Positions 46,468-55,272 of a stretch of 64,000 nucleotides of DNA are shown piece by piece. The DNA comes from Nannocystis pusilla (GTDB taxonomy: Bacteria > Myxococcota_A > Polyangia > Nannocystales > Nannocystaceae). The translations under genes and the position numbers were made by a program. The notes beneath the pieces are model-generated. The model saw only the letters and a list, made by a program, of their open reading frames with translations, was not told where the DNA came from and ran no database searches. The DNA lies in the NCBI RefSeq assembly GCF_026626665.1, contig NZ_JAPNKE010000002.1:8390001-8454000 (forward strand). Direction: 5' to 3'. How positions within the stretch are numbered: position 1 is the first letter of the stretch; the number at the start of each line of letters is the position of its first letter.

Positions 46468-46649
46468 GCCGCGACGCGACTTCATGACGCGGACTCACTG
46501 CGCCGGTCTTCGCTCGCAGCCACGGCGTCAGTGGGTGAGCGCGTCGGCTCGGCTCGCGCCGAGTCACGTCCTCGCCGATCGACTCGACTTCCGCGGATGA
46601 ACGCGTCGACCCGTCGACTTCGATCGCGCCGAACGGCGTCGCTCGTGCT

Positions 46650-47354
46650 TCAGTGCGTCGCTTCGCGCTCGGGCAGCAGGAAGCGGTAGCCGACGCCGCG
46701 GAGCGTCTCGATGTACTGCCCCGCGGCGCCGAGCTTCTTGCGCAGGCGCTGCACGTGGGTGTCGACCGTGCGGGTCGTGACGTCGACCTGCACGCCCCAC
46801 ACGTCGTTGAGCAGCGTGTCGCGGGTCTGCACGCGGCCGCGGCGGGCCAGCAGCGTCGCCAGCAGGCGGAACTCGAGCGCGGTCAGGGTCACGCGGCTGT
46901 TCTGCACCCACACCTGGTGGCCGTCGTGGTCGACGCGCAGGAGCTCGTAGTGCTGCTCCTCCGTCGCGTGGTCGTCGGCGGTGCGGCGGCGCAGGATCGC
47001 CTTCACCCGCAGCAGCAGCTCGCGCACGCTGAACGGCTTCGTCACGTAGTCGTCGGCCCCGAGCTCGAAGCCGACCACCCGATCGATCTCCTCGCTGCGC
47101 GCGGTGATCATGATGACCGGCGTGCCACGTGTCCGTTCGGTCATCCGGATGTTGCGACAGACCTCGGTGCCGGCCATGTCGGGCAGCATCCAGTCGAGCA
47201 GGACCAGGTCCGGCGGCGGGCTCTGGCCCATGAGCGACAGGGCGGAGCTGCCGTTCTGGGCGGTGAGGGCGCAGAAGCCCTCGCGCTCGAGGCTGAAGCG
47301 CAGCGAGTCGAGCAGGTCGCGCTCATCGTCGACGATGAGGATCGTGGCGGGCAT
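46650..47354 (-). CDS. OmpR/PhoB-family response regulator
   Basis: 234 residues. Receiver: ILIVDDERDL, phosphoacceptor Asp54 in LVLLDWMLPDMAG, MITARS, ADDYVTKPFSVREL. Winged-helix output: VTLTALEFRLLATLLARRGRVQTRDTLLNDVWG and TVDTHVQRLRKKLG...RGVGYRF. No histidine kinase gene adjoins it, so it is an orphan in this window. GGAAG before the ATG at 47354 is the ribosome-binding site. The PhoB-like ending makes phosphate a candidate signal but this is not shown. Confidence 0.93.
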   Translation of the reverse strand: MPATILIVDDERDLLDSLRFSLEREGFCALTAQNGSSALSLMGQSPPPDLVLLDWMLPDMAGTEVCRNIRMTERTRGTPVIMITARSEEIDRVVGFELGADDYVTKPFSVRELLLRVKAILRRRTADDHATEEQHYELLRVDHDGHQVWVQNSRVTLTALEFRLLATLLARRGRVQTRDTLLNDVWGVQVDVTTRTVDTHVQRLRKKLGAAGQYIETLRGVGYRFLLPEREATH

Positions 47355-47414
47355 GGTTTCTTCCTAACAGGTGCGCTGCGGGGCGGCCCCACAGGCTCGC
47401 GACAACGTCGTGAC

Positions 47415-47963
47415 TCAGTCGTGATCGCGGAAGCCGAGGAGCTTGAAGGTCTGCGTGGATTCGTGCTCGACGAGCGAGGCGAGGATCTGCAGGCGGCGCT
47501 CGGCGCCGTCCTCGCCGCGGACGACGAGGTGCGGGCGCTCGTGGAACACGATGCCGGCCCGGCGGACGGTCTGGCGTGGTTCGAAGCGGACGAACTCGAG
47601 CGCGGCGCCGCCGTGGTGGTCGAGCGCGCGCTGGAGGTCGTCGGCGCTCTGGCGGGCGTGCATGTCCCACAGCAGCTCGCGGCCCATCGCCTCGGCGGCC
47701 GGGTGGTTGGCGATCGCGGGGAACAGGCGGCCGGTGTACTCGTCGTGGCTCACCGTCAGCGCGGCGAGGGCCGCGGCGTCGCCGTCGACGAGGCCGGCCA
47801 CCACCGCCTCGCCGAGCGCCTCGACGCTGGGCAGACCGCCCGCGAGCGGCTCGTCGCCGACGTGCGGCTCTGCGGGCGCGGTCGGGCTCGCGTCGCCGAC
47901 GGGCGGCGCCTCACATGCCCCGAAGGACAGGCAGAGCGCGAGCGTGGCGGCGACGCGGAGCAC
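47415..47963 (-). CDS. Predicted lipoprotein, function unknown
   Basis: 182 residues from a GTG at 47963: MLRVAATLALCLSFGACEAP, lipobox FGAC, Cys17. After a Pro/Ala linker, residues 50-182 include SHDEYTGRLFPAIANHPAAEAMGRELLWDMHARQSADDLQRAL and IVFHERPHLVVRGEDGAERRLQIL, ending TFKLLGFRDHD. No catalytic motif seen. It starts 11 bases after the beta-helix lipoprotein stop, so it closes the receptor operon and may be its periplasmic or outer-membrane partner. Confidence 0.75.
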   Translation of the reverse strand: MLRVAATLALCLSFGACEAPPVGDASPTAPAEPHVGDEPLAGGLPSVEALGEAVVAGLVDGDAAALAALTVSHDEYTGRLFPAIANHPAAEAMGRELLWDMHARQSADDLQRALDHHGGAALEFVRFEPRQTVRRAGIVFHERPHLVVRGEDGAERRLQILASLVEHESTQTFKLLGFRDHD

Positions 47964-47974
47964 GGCGATCCTGA

Positions 47975-49321
47975 CTAGTTCGCGGCCCAGGTGGTCCAGT
48001 CGAGGGTCCAGTCGGCCTCGACGCTGCCCACGGCGCCGATGTAGTCGGCGGCGTCGAAGCCGGCCGGGGCCGCACCGGCGCCGCGGACCGGCGAGCCGTC
48101 CGCCGGGGCGAAGTTCGGCGCGGTGAAGTCGAGGCCGGTGAGCTGCGGGTCGCTGTCGATCAGGTTGTTGTTGGCCGGATCCTCGATGAACGCCTTGAGG
48201 TCGAACGTCGAGCCCTCGCCGACCACGTACGGGGTCGCGCCGTCGTCGACCGCCGAGTTGTTGAAGAACAGGTTGTTCTTGAACACGATCCCGCCGGCGG
48301 TGGCGACGGTCTCGGTCGCGCCCTCGGTCAGCTCGATCGCGGCGTTGTGGAAGCCGGTGAAGATCGCGTTGTAGAACTCGGCCGCGACGCCCTCCTTGAG
48401 GCGGACGCCGGCGCTCTGGGTCTCGATCTCGCCGCCCGCGGCGGTGCCGATCGCGGTGACGTTGACGAACTTCGGCTTGGTGCGCGGCTCGGCGTCGAGG
48501 TTGTCGGCCTGGTTCGACAGCTCGAACCCGTAGTTGCCGGCGGCCGGGTCCTGGATGATCGCGACGTGCTGCAGCGAGCCCGTGTAGCCCTGGTCGCAGT
48601 CGACCGAGTCGTCCTGGGCGCCGGAGACGACGATGTGCTTGCCGCTCCAGGTGCCGCCGAACATCTCGATGCCGTCGTCCTTGCCCATGTGGACCTGCAG
48701 GTAGTCCACCTTGGTGCCGGAGCCGCACGAGTAGAAGGTGACGCCGTTGAGCTCGTTGTCCTTCGTCAGCTCGAAGCCGACGTACTCGACGCGGACCCAC
48801 TTGAGCGAGCCGCACGAGTAGGCGTCCTCGCCGCCGCCGTAGGCGTAGTCGGGGTTGCCGGCGTCGAGGCCCTCGGCGATGCCGGAGCCGGTCTGGAGGT
48901 TGTTCTTGGCGTCGCCGAGGAGGACGATGCCGCCCCAGTCACCGCGCGCGCGGCTGCCCTCGGCCAGGGCCGAGGTGAACACGATCGGCTGCTCCTTGGT
49001 GCCCTCGGCGATCAGCTGCGAGCCCTTGGAGATGACGAGCGCCGAGCCGTTGAGGCCCTTGATCGTGACGCCGGGGTCGACCGTGAGCTTGGCGCCGTTC
49101 TTGACGGTGACGACGCCGCTGAGGGTGTGACCGCAGGTCCACGTGGTGTCGGACTCGATGGTGCCCTCGATCTCGCTGTCGCACTCCTCCTCGCCGGAGG
49201 CGGTGTCGTTGGTGTCGGCGGTGTCCGAGGTCTGCATGCCGTCGTCGCCGCAGCCCTGGGCGAACACCAGCGGCAGCGCCACGGCGGCCGCGAACATCGG
49301 GAGAATCTTCTTGGTCGTCAT
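47975..49321 (-). CDS. Right-handed beta-helix outer-membrane lipoprotein
   Basis: 448 residues. Lipoprotein signal ending ALPLVFAQGC, Cys24. An acidic Thr/Asp linker (TSDTADTNDTASGEEECDSE) is followed by repeated short strands: WTCGHTLSGVVTVKNGAKLTVDPGVTIKG, SALVISKGSQLIAEGTKEQPIVF, WGGIVLLGDAKN, WVRVEYVGFEL, VDYLQVHMGKDDGIEMFGG. This pattern marks a parallel beta-helix, often seen in a lipoprotein encoded beside a TonB receptor. It follows the receptor gene by 116 bases. Likely a surface partner that captures or presents substrate; unproven. Confidence 0.8.
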   Translation of the reverse strand: MTTKKILPMFAAAVALPLVFAQGCGDDGMQTSDTADTNDTASGEEECDSEIEGTIESDTTWTCGHTLSGVVTVKNGAKLTVDPGVTIKGLNGSALVISKGSQLIAEGTKEQPIVFTSALAEGSRARGDWGGIVLLGDAKNNLQTGSGIAEGLDAGNPDYAYGGGEDAYSCGSLKWVRVEYVGFELTKDNELNGVTFYSCGSGTKVDYLQVHMGKDDGIEMFGGTWSGKHIVVSGAQDDSVDCDQGYTGSLQHVAIIQDPAAGNYGFELSNQADNLDAEPRTKPKFVNVTAIGTAAGGEIETQSAGVRLKEGVAAEFYNAIFTGFHNAAIELTEGATETVATAGGIVFKNNLFFNNSAVDDGATPYVVGEGSTFDLKAFIEDPANNNLIDSDPQLTGLDFTAPNFAPADGSPVRGAGAAPAGFDAADYIGAVGSVEADWTLDWTTWAAN

Positions 49322-49437
49322 CACGGGGAGAGCCTTCGTCGGAGTCGGAGAGGTCGCGGCGGTATCCTTAAAGAAGCCCGTGACGCCGGTCCCACGGGTC
49401 GGTGACGCGAACGCGACATTATCGCGCCCTTTCACCG

Positions 49438-52400
49438 TCACATGCTGTAGCTGAGGCCGAGGATGAAGGAGACGCCCTTGCGGGTCTGATAGAACACGCT
49501 GTCCAGCGGGCCCTGCACGTAGGTCTGACGCCAGTTGAGCATGTTGAGCGCCATGAAGCTGAGGCTCAGGCCCTTGTGCACCCGCTGCGACATCGCGAAG
49601 TCGAGGGTGTGGATCGGCTTCTCGTAGACGTCGGGCAGGCGGTTGGCGCCGACGAACGCGATCCGGCGGCCGAAGGTGTTGTAGAGCAGGCGCACGTTGG
49701 TGCCCGACTTGTCGTTGTCGTAGGCGAAGTAGGCGTTGACCACGAACGGCGACTGGCCCTCGAGCGGACGACTGGTCGAGGTGAGGGCGTTGAGCGGGTC
49801 GCCGGGCACGGGCGCGGGGATCTCGACGCGCGAGTGGACGTAGGCGAAGTTGGCCCCGATCGAGAAGTCGCGGGCGTCGCGGTGGATGAACGACAGGTTC
49901 TTGCGCAGCTCGAGCTCGACGCCGACGTTCTGCGCCAGGGTCGCGTTGCGGAAGGTCTGAACGCGCGGGAAGGTGGCGATGACGCGCTCGATCGGGCTGT
50001 CGAAGTACTTGTAGAAGACGCTGGCGGCGATGACCTCGTTGGCGCTCGGGAACCACTCCCACCGCAGGTCGGCGTTCCAGATCTTGGTGCTCTTGAGGTC
50101 CGGGTTGCCCTGCACGCCGAAGCCGCCGGCGAAGTCGACGAACAGGAACTTCGACAGCTCGCGCATCTCCGGGCGGGCGACCGTCTCGGCGCCGGCGAGG
50201 CGGATGTTCATGTCGCTGCGCGGCGAGAAGATCAGGCTGCCCGAGGGCAGGACCTGGCGGTCGCGCAGCGCGGCGCGGTAGGCCGGGTCGGCGTTCGGGC
50301 TGTACGGGCTGTACGGCGAGACGTTGATGTTGCTGGCCTCGAAGCGGGCGCCGCCGACGAGCCGGAACCACCGCGTGAACGGCAGGTCGAGCATGGCGTA
50401 GCCGGCGTAGATCTGCTGCGAGCCCTTGTAGCCGTCCTGGCCGCCGGGGCGGGTGATCTCGCTTATCACGAACGGCTCGCTGCCGCCCTGGTTCATCGGC
50501 ACGCCGCCGCCGATGGTGTCCTTGGTGAAGATGTTGCCGGAGCCCGAGGGCAGCGCGCCGGTCCAGCCGCGCGGCTCGAGGTCGAGGGTGCGAGCGTCGA
50601 ACTGCCGCTGCCGCGCCTCGACCCACCCGCCGGCCTTGACGCGGGCGTCGAGGCCGCGCCACTGCTTGAACGGCATGGTCAGGTTGAGCGCGCCGGTGCC
50701 GGTGTTGTCGCGCAGCTTGAAGAACTGGAACTTGCCGGCCTCGTTCGGCGCGACCTGGTAGTCGCCGCCGATGTTGTTGAAGAACATCTCGCGCAGCAAC
50801 GGGTCGTCCTGGCGCGCCTGGGCGTAGCTGCCGAACCAGTCGAGCGTCAGGCCCTTGGCGCCGTCGAAGGTGTGACGACCGCCCAGGCGGGTGAACACCA
50901 CCGAGCGCATGATGTAGCGCAGGCGGGTGTTGAGGCTGGTGGTGTTCTCGGTGGCGCTGGTGTTGCGCGCGTTGCCGGTGAGCGCGCGCGACTCGTTGTC
51001 GGCGTCGCGGGTGTAGACGGCGGTGAGCTCGAGCCGGTGGTTCTTGTCGAAGTTCCACTTGATGAGCGCGAGCGCCGAGCCCTGGACGTTCTGGGTCGTC
51101 TTGACGCCGTCCCAGCGCACGGTGGGCTGGTCGGTGTCGAGGGTGTAGCCGCTGTTCTGGTCGCCGGTGACGCTGTAGATCCGGTGGGTCTCGCGCAGCG
51201 TCTGGTGGACGTTCGAGTACTGCAGCGCGGTGAGGAAGCCGAGCCGCGTGCCCCACGGCTTGAAGGTGTTGCCGAGCTGCACGCCGGCGCCGAAGTTCGG
51301 CATCGCGGTCTTGGTGCCGATCGCGGTCTGCGTCGACGGCAGGCCCTCGCCGAACCGCTCGAGCTGCTCGGCCGAGTAGACCGGCTTGCCGCCCTCGATC
51401 TCGGTCGGGCGGATCGGCCGCGCGGTGTCGAAGCTGTCCGAAAGGCCACGTCCGAGGTTGCCGAAGGTGGCGTTGTCGCCGGCGAAGTGGTTGCCGGTGT
51501 TGGCGTCGCGGAAGGTGGTGGCAGTGTTGGCGCCGACGCGGGCGTCGACCGCGAAGTACAGCTTGTCGGGGGTCTCGCGCGTCTCGAGCTGGACCGAGGC
51601 GCCGGCGAAGTCGGCCGGGACGTCGGGGGTGGCGGTCTTCTGGACGTTGATCGCCGACAGCGCGCCCGAGGGGATGATGTCGAGCGGGACGGTGCGCAGG
51701 TTGGGGTCGGGGCTCGGCAGGCGGGCGCCGTCGAGGAGGGTGTTGCCGTAGCGGTGGCCGAGGCCGCGGACGAAGATGAAGCGGTCGCCGACGACGGTGG
51801 TGCCGACGATCCGGCGCGCGACCGCGGAGGCCGAGCCGCCGCCCGACTTGCGGATGTCGTCGCGGCTCATGACGTCGCGCGCGCTCGCGGCCTTCTTGCG
51901 CTCGACCAGCTTGCCGGCGGCGCTCTCCTTGTTGATCTCGGCCTTGACCACCACGGTCTGGGTCATGCCGGCGATCGGCTTGAGCTCGCGGCTCAACGAC
52001 TCGGTCCCGTCCTTGGCGACGGCGACGCCGCTGATCGTCATGCCCTCGTAGGCGTCGTAGGAGATCCGCACCTGGTAGGTGCCGGGCGGGACGGACAGCT
52101 CGTACTCGCCGTTGATGTCTGTCTTGGTCTTGTAGTCGGTGCCGACCACCGCGACGCCGACGCCGATGAGCGGCGAGCCGCTGGTGGCGTCGAGGACGCG
52201 GCCCTTGATCGTGCCGGCGTCGCCGGCGACCTTGACCTGCTTCTTCGGCGCCATCTCCTTCTTGAGCGCCTCGGCGTCGTTGGTCAGGTCCTCGACGCAG
52301 AAGCCGTCGTCCTCGGCGCAGCCGCCCTCCTCTTCCTCCTCGGCGGGCGGCGCCTTGGCGGGCTGCTCGGCCGGCTGCTCGGCGGGTTGCTCCGCCGGCT

Positions 52401-52614
52401 GTTCGAGGGGCTGCTCCTGGGCAGGTTGCTCGCCGTCCGCGGGCGGTTGCTGGCCCGGGGCGGGTTGCTCGATCACGGTGCCATCTTCGTCGAAGCCGGT
52501 CGGGCCCTCGTAATCACGGGGACCCTCGGCTCGAACGGTACGCGCACAGACTCCAGCGCCGACCGCTGCCAGTAGCGACAGCAGGGCCGGGCTCTTGCAA
52601 TGTCGCAAGAACAT
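49438..52614 (-). CDS. Large TonB-dependent receptor with carboxypeptidase-regulatory-like domain
   Basis: 1058 residues, intact. Signal peptide SLLAAVGAGVCARTVRAEG; a Gln/Pro/Glu-rich stretch (QPAEQPAEQPAEQPA, residues 60-95); a CarboxypepD_reg-like domain (GTIKGRVLDATSGSPLIGVGVAVV...GEYELSVPPGTYQVRISYDAYE, about 133-215); plug (MSRDDIRKSGGGSASAVARRIVGTTVVGDRFIFVRGLGHRYGNTLLDGARLP); then a beta-barrel ending FILGLSYSM. Imports an unknown ligand. The tonB-exbB-exbD-exbD genes upstream on the same strand would power it. Confidence 0.93.
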   Translation of the reverse strand: MFLRHCKSPALLSLLAAVGAGVCARTVRAEGPRDYEGPTGFDEDGTVIEQPAPGQQPPADGEQPAQEQPLEQPAEQPAEQPAEQPAKAPPAEEEEEGGCAEDDGFCVEDLTNDAEALKKEMAPKKQVKVAGDAGTIKGRVLDATSGSPLIGVGVAVVGTDYKTKTDINGEYELSVPPGTYQVRISYDAYEGMTISGVAVAKDGTESLSRELKPIAGMTQTVVVKAEINKESAAGKLVERKKAASARDVMSRDDIRKSGGGSASAVARRIVGTTVVGDRFIFVRGLGHRYGNTLLDGARLPSPDPNLRTVPLDIIPSGALSAINVQKTATPDVPADFAGASVQLETRETPDKLYFAVDARVGANTATTFRDANTGNHFAGDNATFGNLGRGLSDSFDTARPIRPTEIEGGKPVYSAEQLERFGEGLPSTQTAIGTKTAMPNFGAGVQLGNTFKPWGTRLGFLTALQYSNVHQTLRETHRIYSVTGDQNSGYTLDTDQPTVRWDGVKTTQNVQGSALALIKWNFDKNHRLELTAVYTRDADNESRALTGNARNTSATENTTSLNTRLRYIMRSVVFTRLGGRHTFDGAKGLTLDWFGSYAQARQDDPLLREMFFNNIGGDYQVAPNEAGKFQFFKLRDNTGTGALNLTMPFKQWRGLDARVKAGGWVEARQRQFDARTLDLEPRGWTGALPSGSGNIFTKDTIGGGVPMNQGGSEPFVISEITRPGGQDGYKGSQQIYAGYAMLDLPFTRWFRLVGGARFEASNINVSPYSPYSPNADPAYRAALRDRQVLPSGSLIFSPRSDMNIRLAGAETVARPEMRELSKFLFVDFAGGFGVQGNPDLKSTKIWNADLRWEWFPSANEVIAASVFYKYFDSPIERVIATFPRVQTFRNATLAQNVGVELELRKNLSFIHRDARDFSIGANFAYVHSRVEIPAPVPGDPLNALTSTSRPLEGQSPFVVNAYFAYDNDKSGTNVRLLYNTFGRRIAFVGANRLPDVYEKPIHTLDFAMSQRVHKGLSLSFMALNMLNWRQTYVQGPLDSVFYQTRKGVSFILGLSYSM

Positions 52615-52670
52615 GGCGATCCAGATCTCGATTGTTGATGCGGCCCGGTCGGCCGCGCGGGGGTTGTACT

Positions 52671-52702
52671 GGAAACGAAACAGCCGCCCAAGGGGGCGGC
52701 TG
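52671..52702 (-). terminator. Rho-independent terminator between exbD and the receptor gene
   Basis: CAGCCGCC (52681-52688) and GGCGGCTG pair around a short loop; read on the minus strand the stem is followed by TTTCGTTTCC. It lies after the second exbD stop, so the exb genes and the receptor may be separately or partially co-transcribed. Confidence 0.8.
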
Positions 52703-52729
52703 TGGTGTCACCAAGAAGTCACGGCGGCT

Positions 52730-53161
52730 TCACTCGGGCTTCGAGGTGAGGATGACGATCGGGAACGCCTGCGCGCCGCGGGCGAGGTCGACGGCGCCGA
52801 GCACCATGCCGTACTCGGTGTCGTCGGCGGCGTCGAGGTACAGGGAGTTGTCGGGGCGCGCGTTGAACATGCGCGTGAGCTTGTCGGTCAGCTCGGCGCG
52901 GTCGACCTCGATCTTGTTGATCGCGGTCTTGCCGTCGGCGGCGACGCTGAGCACGAGCGGCTTGTCAGGGTCGTTGGCCTGGTCGAGCTGCTCTTCCTTG
53001 TCGTCCTTGGGCGGCAGGCGGACCCAGAAGCTCTTGGCCATCACGGGCGCGAGGACCATGAAGATGATGAGCAGCACGAGGACGACGTCGACCAGCGGGG
53101 TGACGTTCATCTCGGGCTGGACCTTGGCCTTCTTGAAGCCGGTGTTGAGGCTGGCTCCCAT
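52730..53161 (-). CDS. exbD: ExbD/TolR-family biopolymer transport protein, copy 2
   Basis: 143 residues. Cytoplasmic N-terminus, one membrane helix with the key Asp (VTPLVDVVLVLLIIFMVLAP) and a periplasmic domain ending VILTSKPE. With ExbB it uses the proton gradient to drive TonB. ATG at 53161 is two bases after the upstream exbD stop; a longer frame upstream would overlap that gene. The membrane helix is nearly identical to that of the upstream copy while the periplasmic domains differ, so the two may form a mixed complex. Confidence 0.92.
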   Translation of the reverse strand: MGASLNTGFKKAKVQPEMNVTPLVDVVLVLLIIFMVLAPVMAKSFWVRLPPKDDKEEQLDQANDPDKPLVLSVAADGKTAINKIEVDRAELTDKLTRMFNARPDNSLYLDAADDTEYGMVLGAVDLARGAQAFPIVILTSKPE

Positions 53162-53163
53162 GG

Positions 53164-53613
53164 TCAGTCCACCTCCCCGCCGCCGTCCCACTTGCGCTGG
53201 GCGCCGACGGCCAGCGAGACGCCGCCGAAGCCGAGGTCCTGCACGTCCTTGAAGAAGGTGCGGACGGCCTTGTACGGGACCTTGGCGTCGCCGCGCAGCA
53301 AGACCTTGCGCTTGGGGCTCTTGGCGTACACGCCCTTCAGCACGGCGATCGCCTGCTCGCGGGCCATGTCCTGCTCCTCGAGCGTGTAGACCTCGTTGCG
53401 GTCGATCGTGACGACGAGCGGCTCTTCCTTGCTGTCGGCGTCCTTGTCCGGGAACATGACGTTGATGAGCTCGATCGGCTTGTCATCCTGCATGTTCGGG
53501 ATGATGAGCATGAAGATGATCAGCAGCACGAGGACGACGTCGACCAGCGGGGTGACGTTGATGCTGGGCTTCGGCCCTTTACCGGGTTTACCGGTCTCGA
53601 CCGCCATGCCCAT
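53164..53613 (-). CDS. exbD: ExbD/TolR-family biopolymer transport protein, copy 1
   Basis: 149 residues. Membrane helix with conserved Asp (INVTPLVDVVLVLLIIFMLII), then the periplasmic domain (VVTIDRNEVYTLEEQDMAREQAI, KVLLRGDAKVPYKAVRTFFKDVQDLGF). Its start overlaps the exbB end by 26 bases, indicating translational coupling, and the second exbD follows at once. Tandem exbD pairs are common in myxobacterial and bacteroidete TonB operons. Confidence 0.93.
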   Translation of the reverse strand: MGMAVETGKPGKGPKPSINVTPLVDVVLVLLIIFMLIIPNMQDDKPIELINVMFPDKDADSKEEPLVVTIDRNEVYTLEEQDMAREQAIAVLKGVYAKSPKRKVLLRGDAKVPYKAVRTFFKDVQDLGFGGVSLAVGAQRKWDGGGEVD

Positions 53614-54271
53614 GGGCGCCCTCCAGGTAGTCGATGAGCTCGCCGGCGGCGTGCTGCATCTGCATGTCGAGGCGGTCGAAGCGGCCCGACAGGTAGTTGA
53701 AGAACAGCACCGAGGTGATGGCGACGATGAGGCCGACCGCGGTGACGATCAGCGCCTCGGCGATGCCGGCGGAGACCGCCGCGATGCCACCACCGCCCGC
53801 AGAGGCGATGCCCTGGAAGGCGACGATGATGCCGATGACGGTGCCGAACAGGCCGATGAACGGGGCGGTCGAGCCGATCGAGGCCAGCATGCCCATGCCG
53901 CGCCGACCCTCGGCGCTGTAGAGCTCGAGCTTGCGCGCGAGCTCGCGGCGGGTCAGCTCGGCGGCCGCCGACGGGCCGCCGTCCTTGTGCTCGTTGGCCT
54001 GGAAGGTCTGCACGCCGATCGCGCTCAGGCGCGCGAGCGGGTTGCGGGTGAAGCGGCGCGCCAGCTCGAGCACGCCGGCGATGTCGCCGTCGGCGAACTG
54101 CGAGCGCGACTTGCTGGCGAACTCCATCGACTCACGGTCGGTGCGGCGCAAGACCCAGGTGCGCTCGATGATGACCGCGAAGCTGGCCACACCCATGCCC
54201 AGCAGCGAGATCGCCACCAGGCGGGAGAGGAGGCTCATGCTTTCCCAGATCTCGAACAGTGACAGCTCCAT
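53588..54271 (-). CDS. exbB: ExbB/TolQ-family proton channel protein
   Basis: 227 residues, three membrane helices. MotA/TolQ/ExbB signature: GMGMLASIGSTAPFIGLFGTVIGIIVAFQGI, followed by AGIAEALIVTAVGLIVAITSVLFFNYL. The first helix is near residues 12-34 (MSLLSRLVAISLLGMGVASFAVII). Forms the proton-conducting complex with the ExbD proteins and energises TonB. Located 35 bases after the tonB stop and overlapping exbD. ATG at 54271. Confidence 0.94.
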   Translation of the reverse strand: MELSLFEIWESMSLLSRLVAISLLGMGVASFAVIIERTWVLRRTDRESMEFASKSRSQFADGDIAGVLELARRFTRNPLARLSAIGVQTFQANEHKDGGPSAAAELTRRELARKLELYSAEGRRGMGMLASIGSTAPFIGLFGTVIGIIVAFQGIASAGGGGIAAVSAGIAEALIVTAVGLIVAITSVLFFNYLSGRFDRLDMQMQHAAGELIDYLEGAHGHGGRDR

Positions 54272-54306
54272 GACTCAAGTCCTCTCAGTGTTGCTGCGCG
54301 CGCGCG

Positions 54307-55200
54307 TCATCCGCCGCCGGTGAGCTTGAAGGGGAAGTTGACGATGATCCAAACCGAGATCGGCTCGCCGTCGAGCTTGGACGGGGTGTACTTCCACCCC
54401 TTGACGACGCCGATGACGGCGGCTTTGAACAGCTTCTCGGCGCCCGTCTTCTCTTCGTCGCCGGAGGCCGTGTTGGTGGCTCGCAAGATCTTGGCGCCCT
54501 TGACGGTGCCGTCGCGGTGGACGTGCAGCTTGAGCACGACCTCGCCCTCGATGCCGGCGTCGCGCAGCTCGCCGGGGTAGTCGGGCATCTTGTTGCCCGG
54601 GTCCGGAGCCGGCACGCTGGCCCGCTCGGGCCGATCGACCGGCTTGGTCGGATCGATCGGCTCCTCGACCTTCTTCGGCGGGTCGGGCTTCTTCGGCGGC
54701 GGGTCCGGCTTCTTCGGCGGCGGCGGCTTGTCGGCCTTCTTCGGCTGACCGTTGCCCTGGCCAGGCTCGCCTCCGCCGAAGTTCTTGTCGCTGCTCGGAG
54801 CGGCCTGCTCCGGCGGCGGACCCTCGGGGATCACCTTCGGCGGCTCGAGCTTGGGCTTGGGCTTGGGCTTGGCCTGCGGCTGGGGCTTCGGCACGTCGGG
54901 CGGCGGAGGCGGAGGCGGCTCTTCTTCCACCTCGGGCTCGGGCTGCTCGTCGACGGCGAAATCCTTGATCTCGGGCTCGAGGACGACGGCGACCTCGGGC
55001 TCTTTGAGGCGGTCACGCCAAGCCCAGGTGCCGATCACCAACATATGGCCGAACAGGGCCAGGACGATCGCCCGCTTGTTCCGGCGTACGAACACCTGAT
55101 CGCGGGTCGCGGGGTCGAAGCCGTGGAACATCGGGACGCGAGGGTTTATGACGAACAGCCTTTGCAGCCCGATGTCGCGAATGTTCCATCTCTGTGACAT
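54307..55200 (-). CDS. tonB: Energy transducer TonB
   Basis: 297 residues. Cytoplasmic N-terminus, one helix (RAIVLALFGHMLVIGTWAW), a long Pro/Glu/Lys-rich periplasm-spanning region (residues 85-195) and a C-terminal TonB domain: MPDYPGELRDAGIEGEVVLKLHVHRDGTVKGAKILRATN...GWKYTPSKLDGEPISVWIIVNFPFKL. Touches the TonB boxes of outer-membrane receptors such as the one at 49438. First gene of the exb set and divergent from the ABC ATPase gene at 55273; a 20-base inverted repeat lies between their starts. Confidence 0.93.
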   Translation of the reverse strand: MSQRWNIRDIGLQRLFVINPRVPMFHGFDPATRDQVFVRRNKRAIVLALFGHMLVIGTWAWRDRLKEPEVAVVLEPEIKDFAVDEQPEPEVEEEPPPPPPPDVPKPQPQAKPKPKPKLEPPKVIPEGPPPEQAAPSSDKNFGGGEPGQGNGQPKKADKPPPPKKPDPPPKKPDPPKKVEEPIDPTKPVDRPERASVPAPDPGNKMPDYPGELRDAGIEGEVVLKLHVHRDGTVKGAKILRATNTASGDEEKTGAEKLFKAAVIGVVKGWKYTPSKLDGEPISVWIIVNFPFKLTGGG

Positions 55201-55237
55201 CGCCCTGGGGCGTGACTTGTATTCTCACGCGTTTCTT

Positions 55238-55257
55238 GGCTGTCACATGCGACAGCC
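55238..55257. promoter_or_regulatory. Inverted repeat in the tonB/ABC divergent promoter region
   Basis: GGCTGTC (55238-55244), acatgc, GACAGCC (55251-55257): a perfect 7-bp dyad with a six-base centre, about midway between divergent starts. In this position it could be an operator controlling both genes. It also contains CATG, so it may belong to the dispersed palindrome family. Confidence 0.5.
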
Positions 55258-55272
55258 GTTACGCTGGTCGTG

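Noticed and set aside
46468..46649. Small RNA or terminator in the GTCGAC-rich gap after the esterase
   Set aside because: Several short dyads are visible but none gives a convincing stem with a T-run or repeated elsewhere; left unannotated.
49402..52575. A 1057-codon open frame on the plus strand opposite the large TonB receptor gene
   Set aside because: It is the antisense shadow of the receptor gene in GC-rich DNA: composition is low-complexity Ala/Gly/Val/Arg, with no domain and no ribosome-binding site, while the minus strand has a full TonB-receptor sequence.
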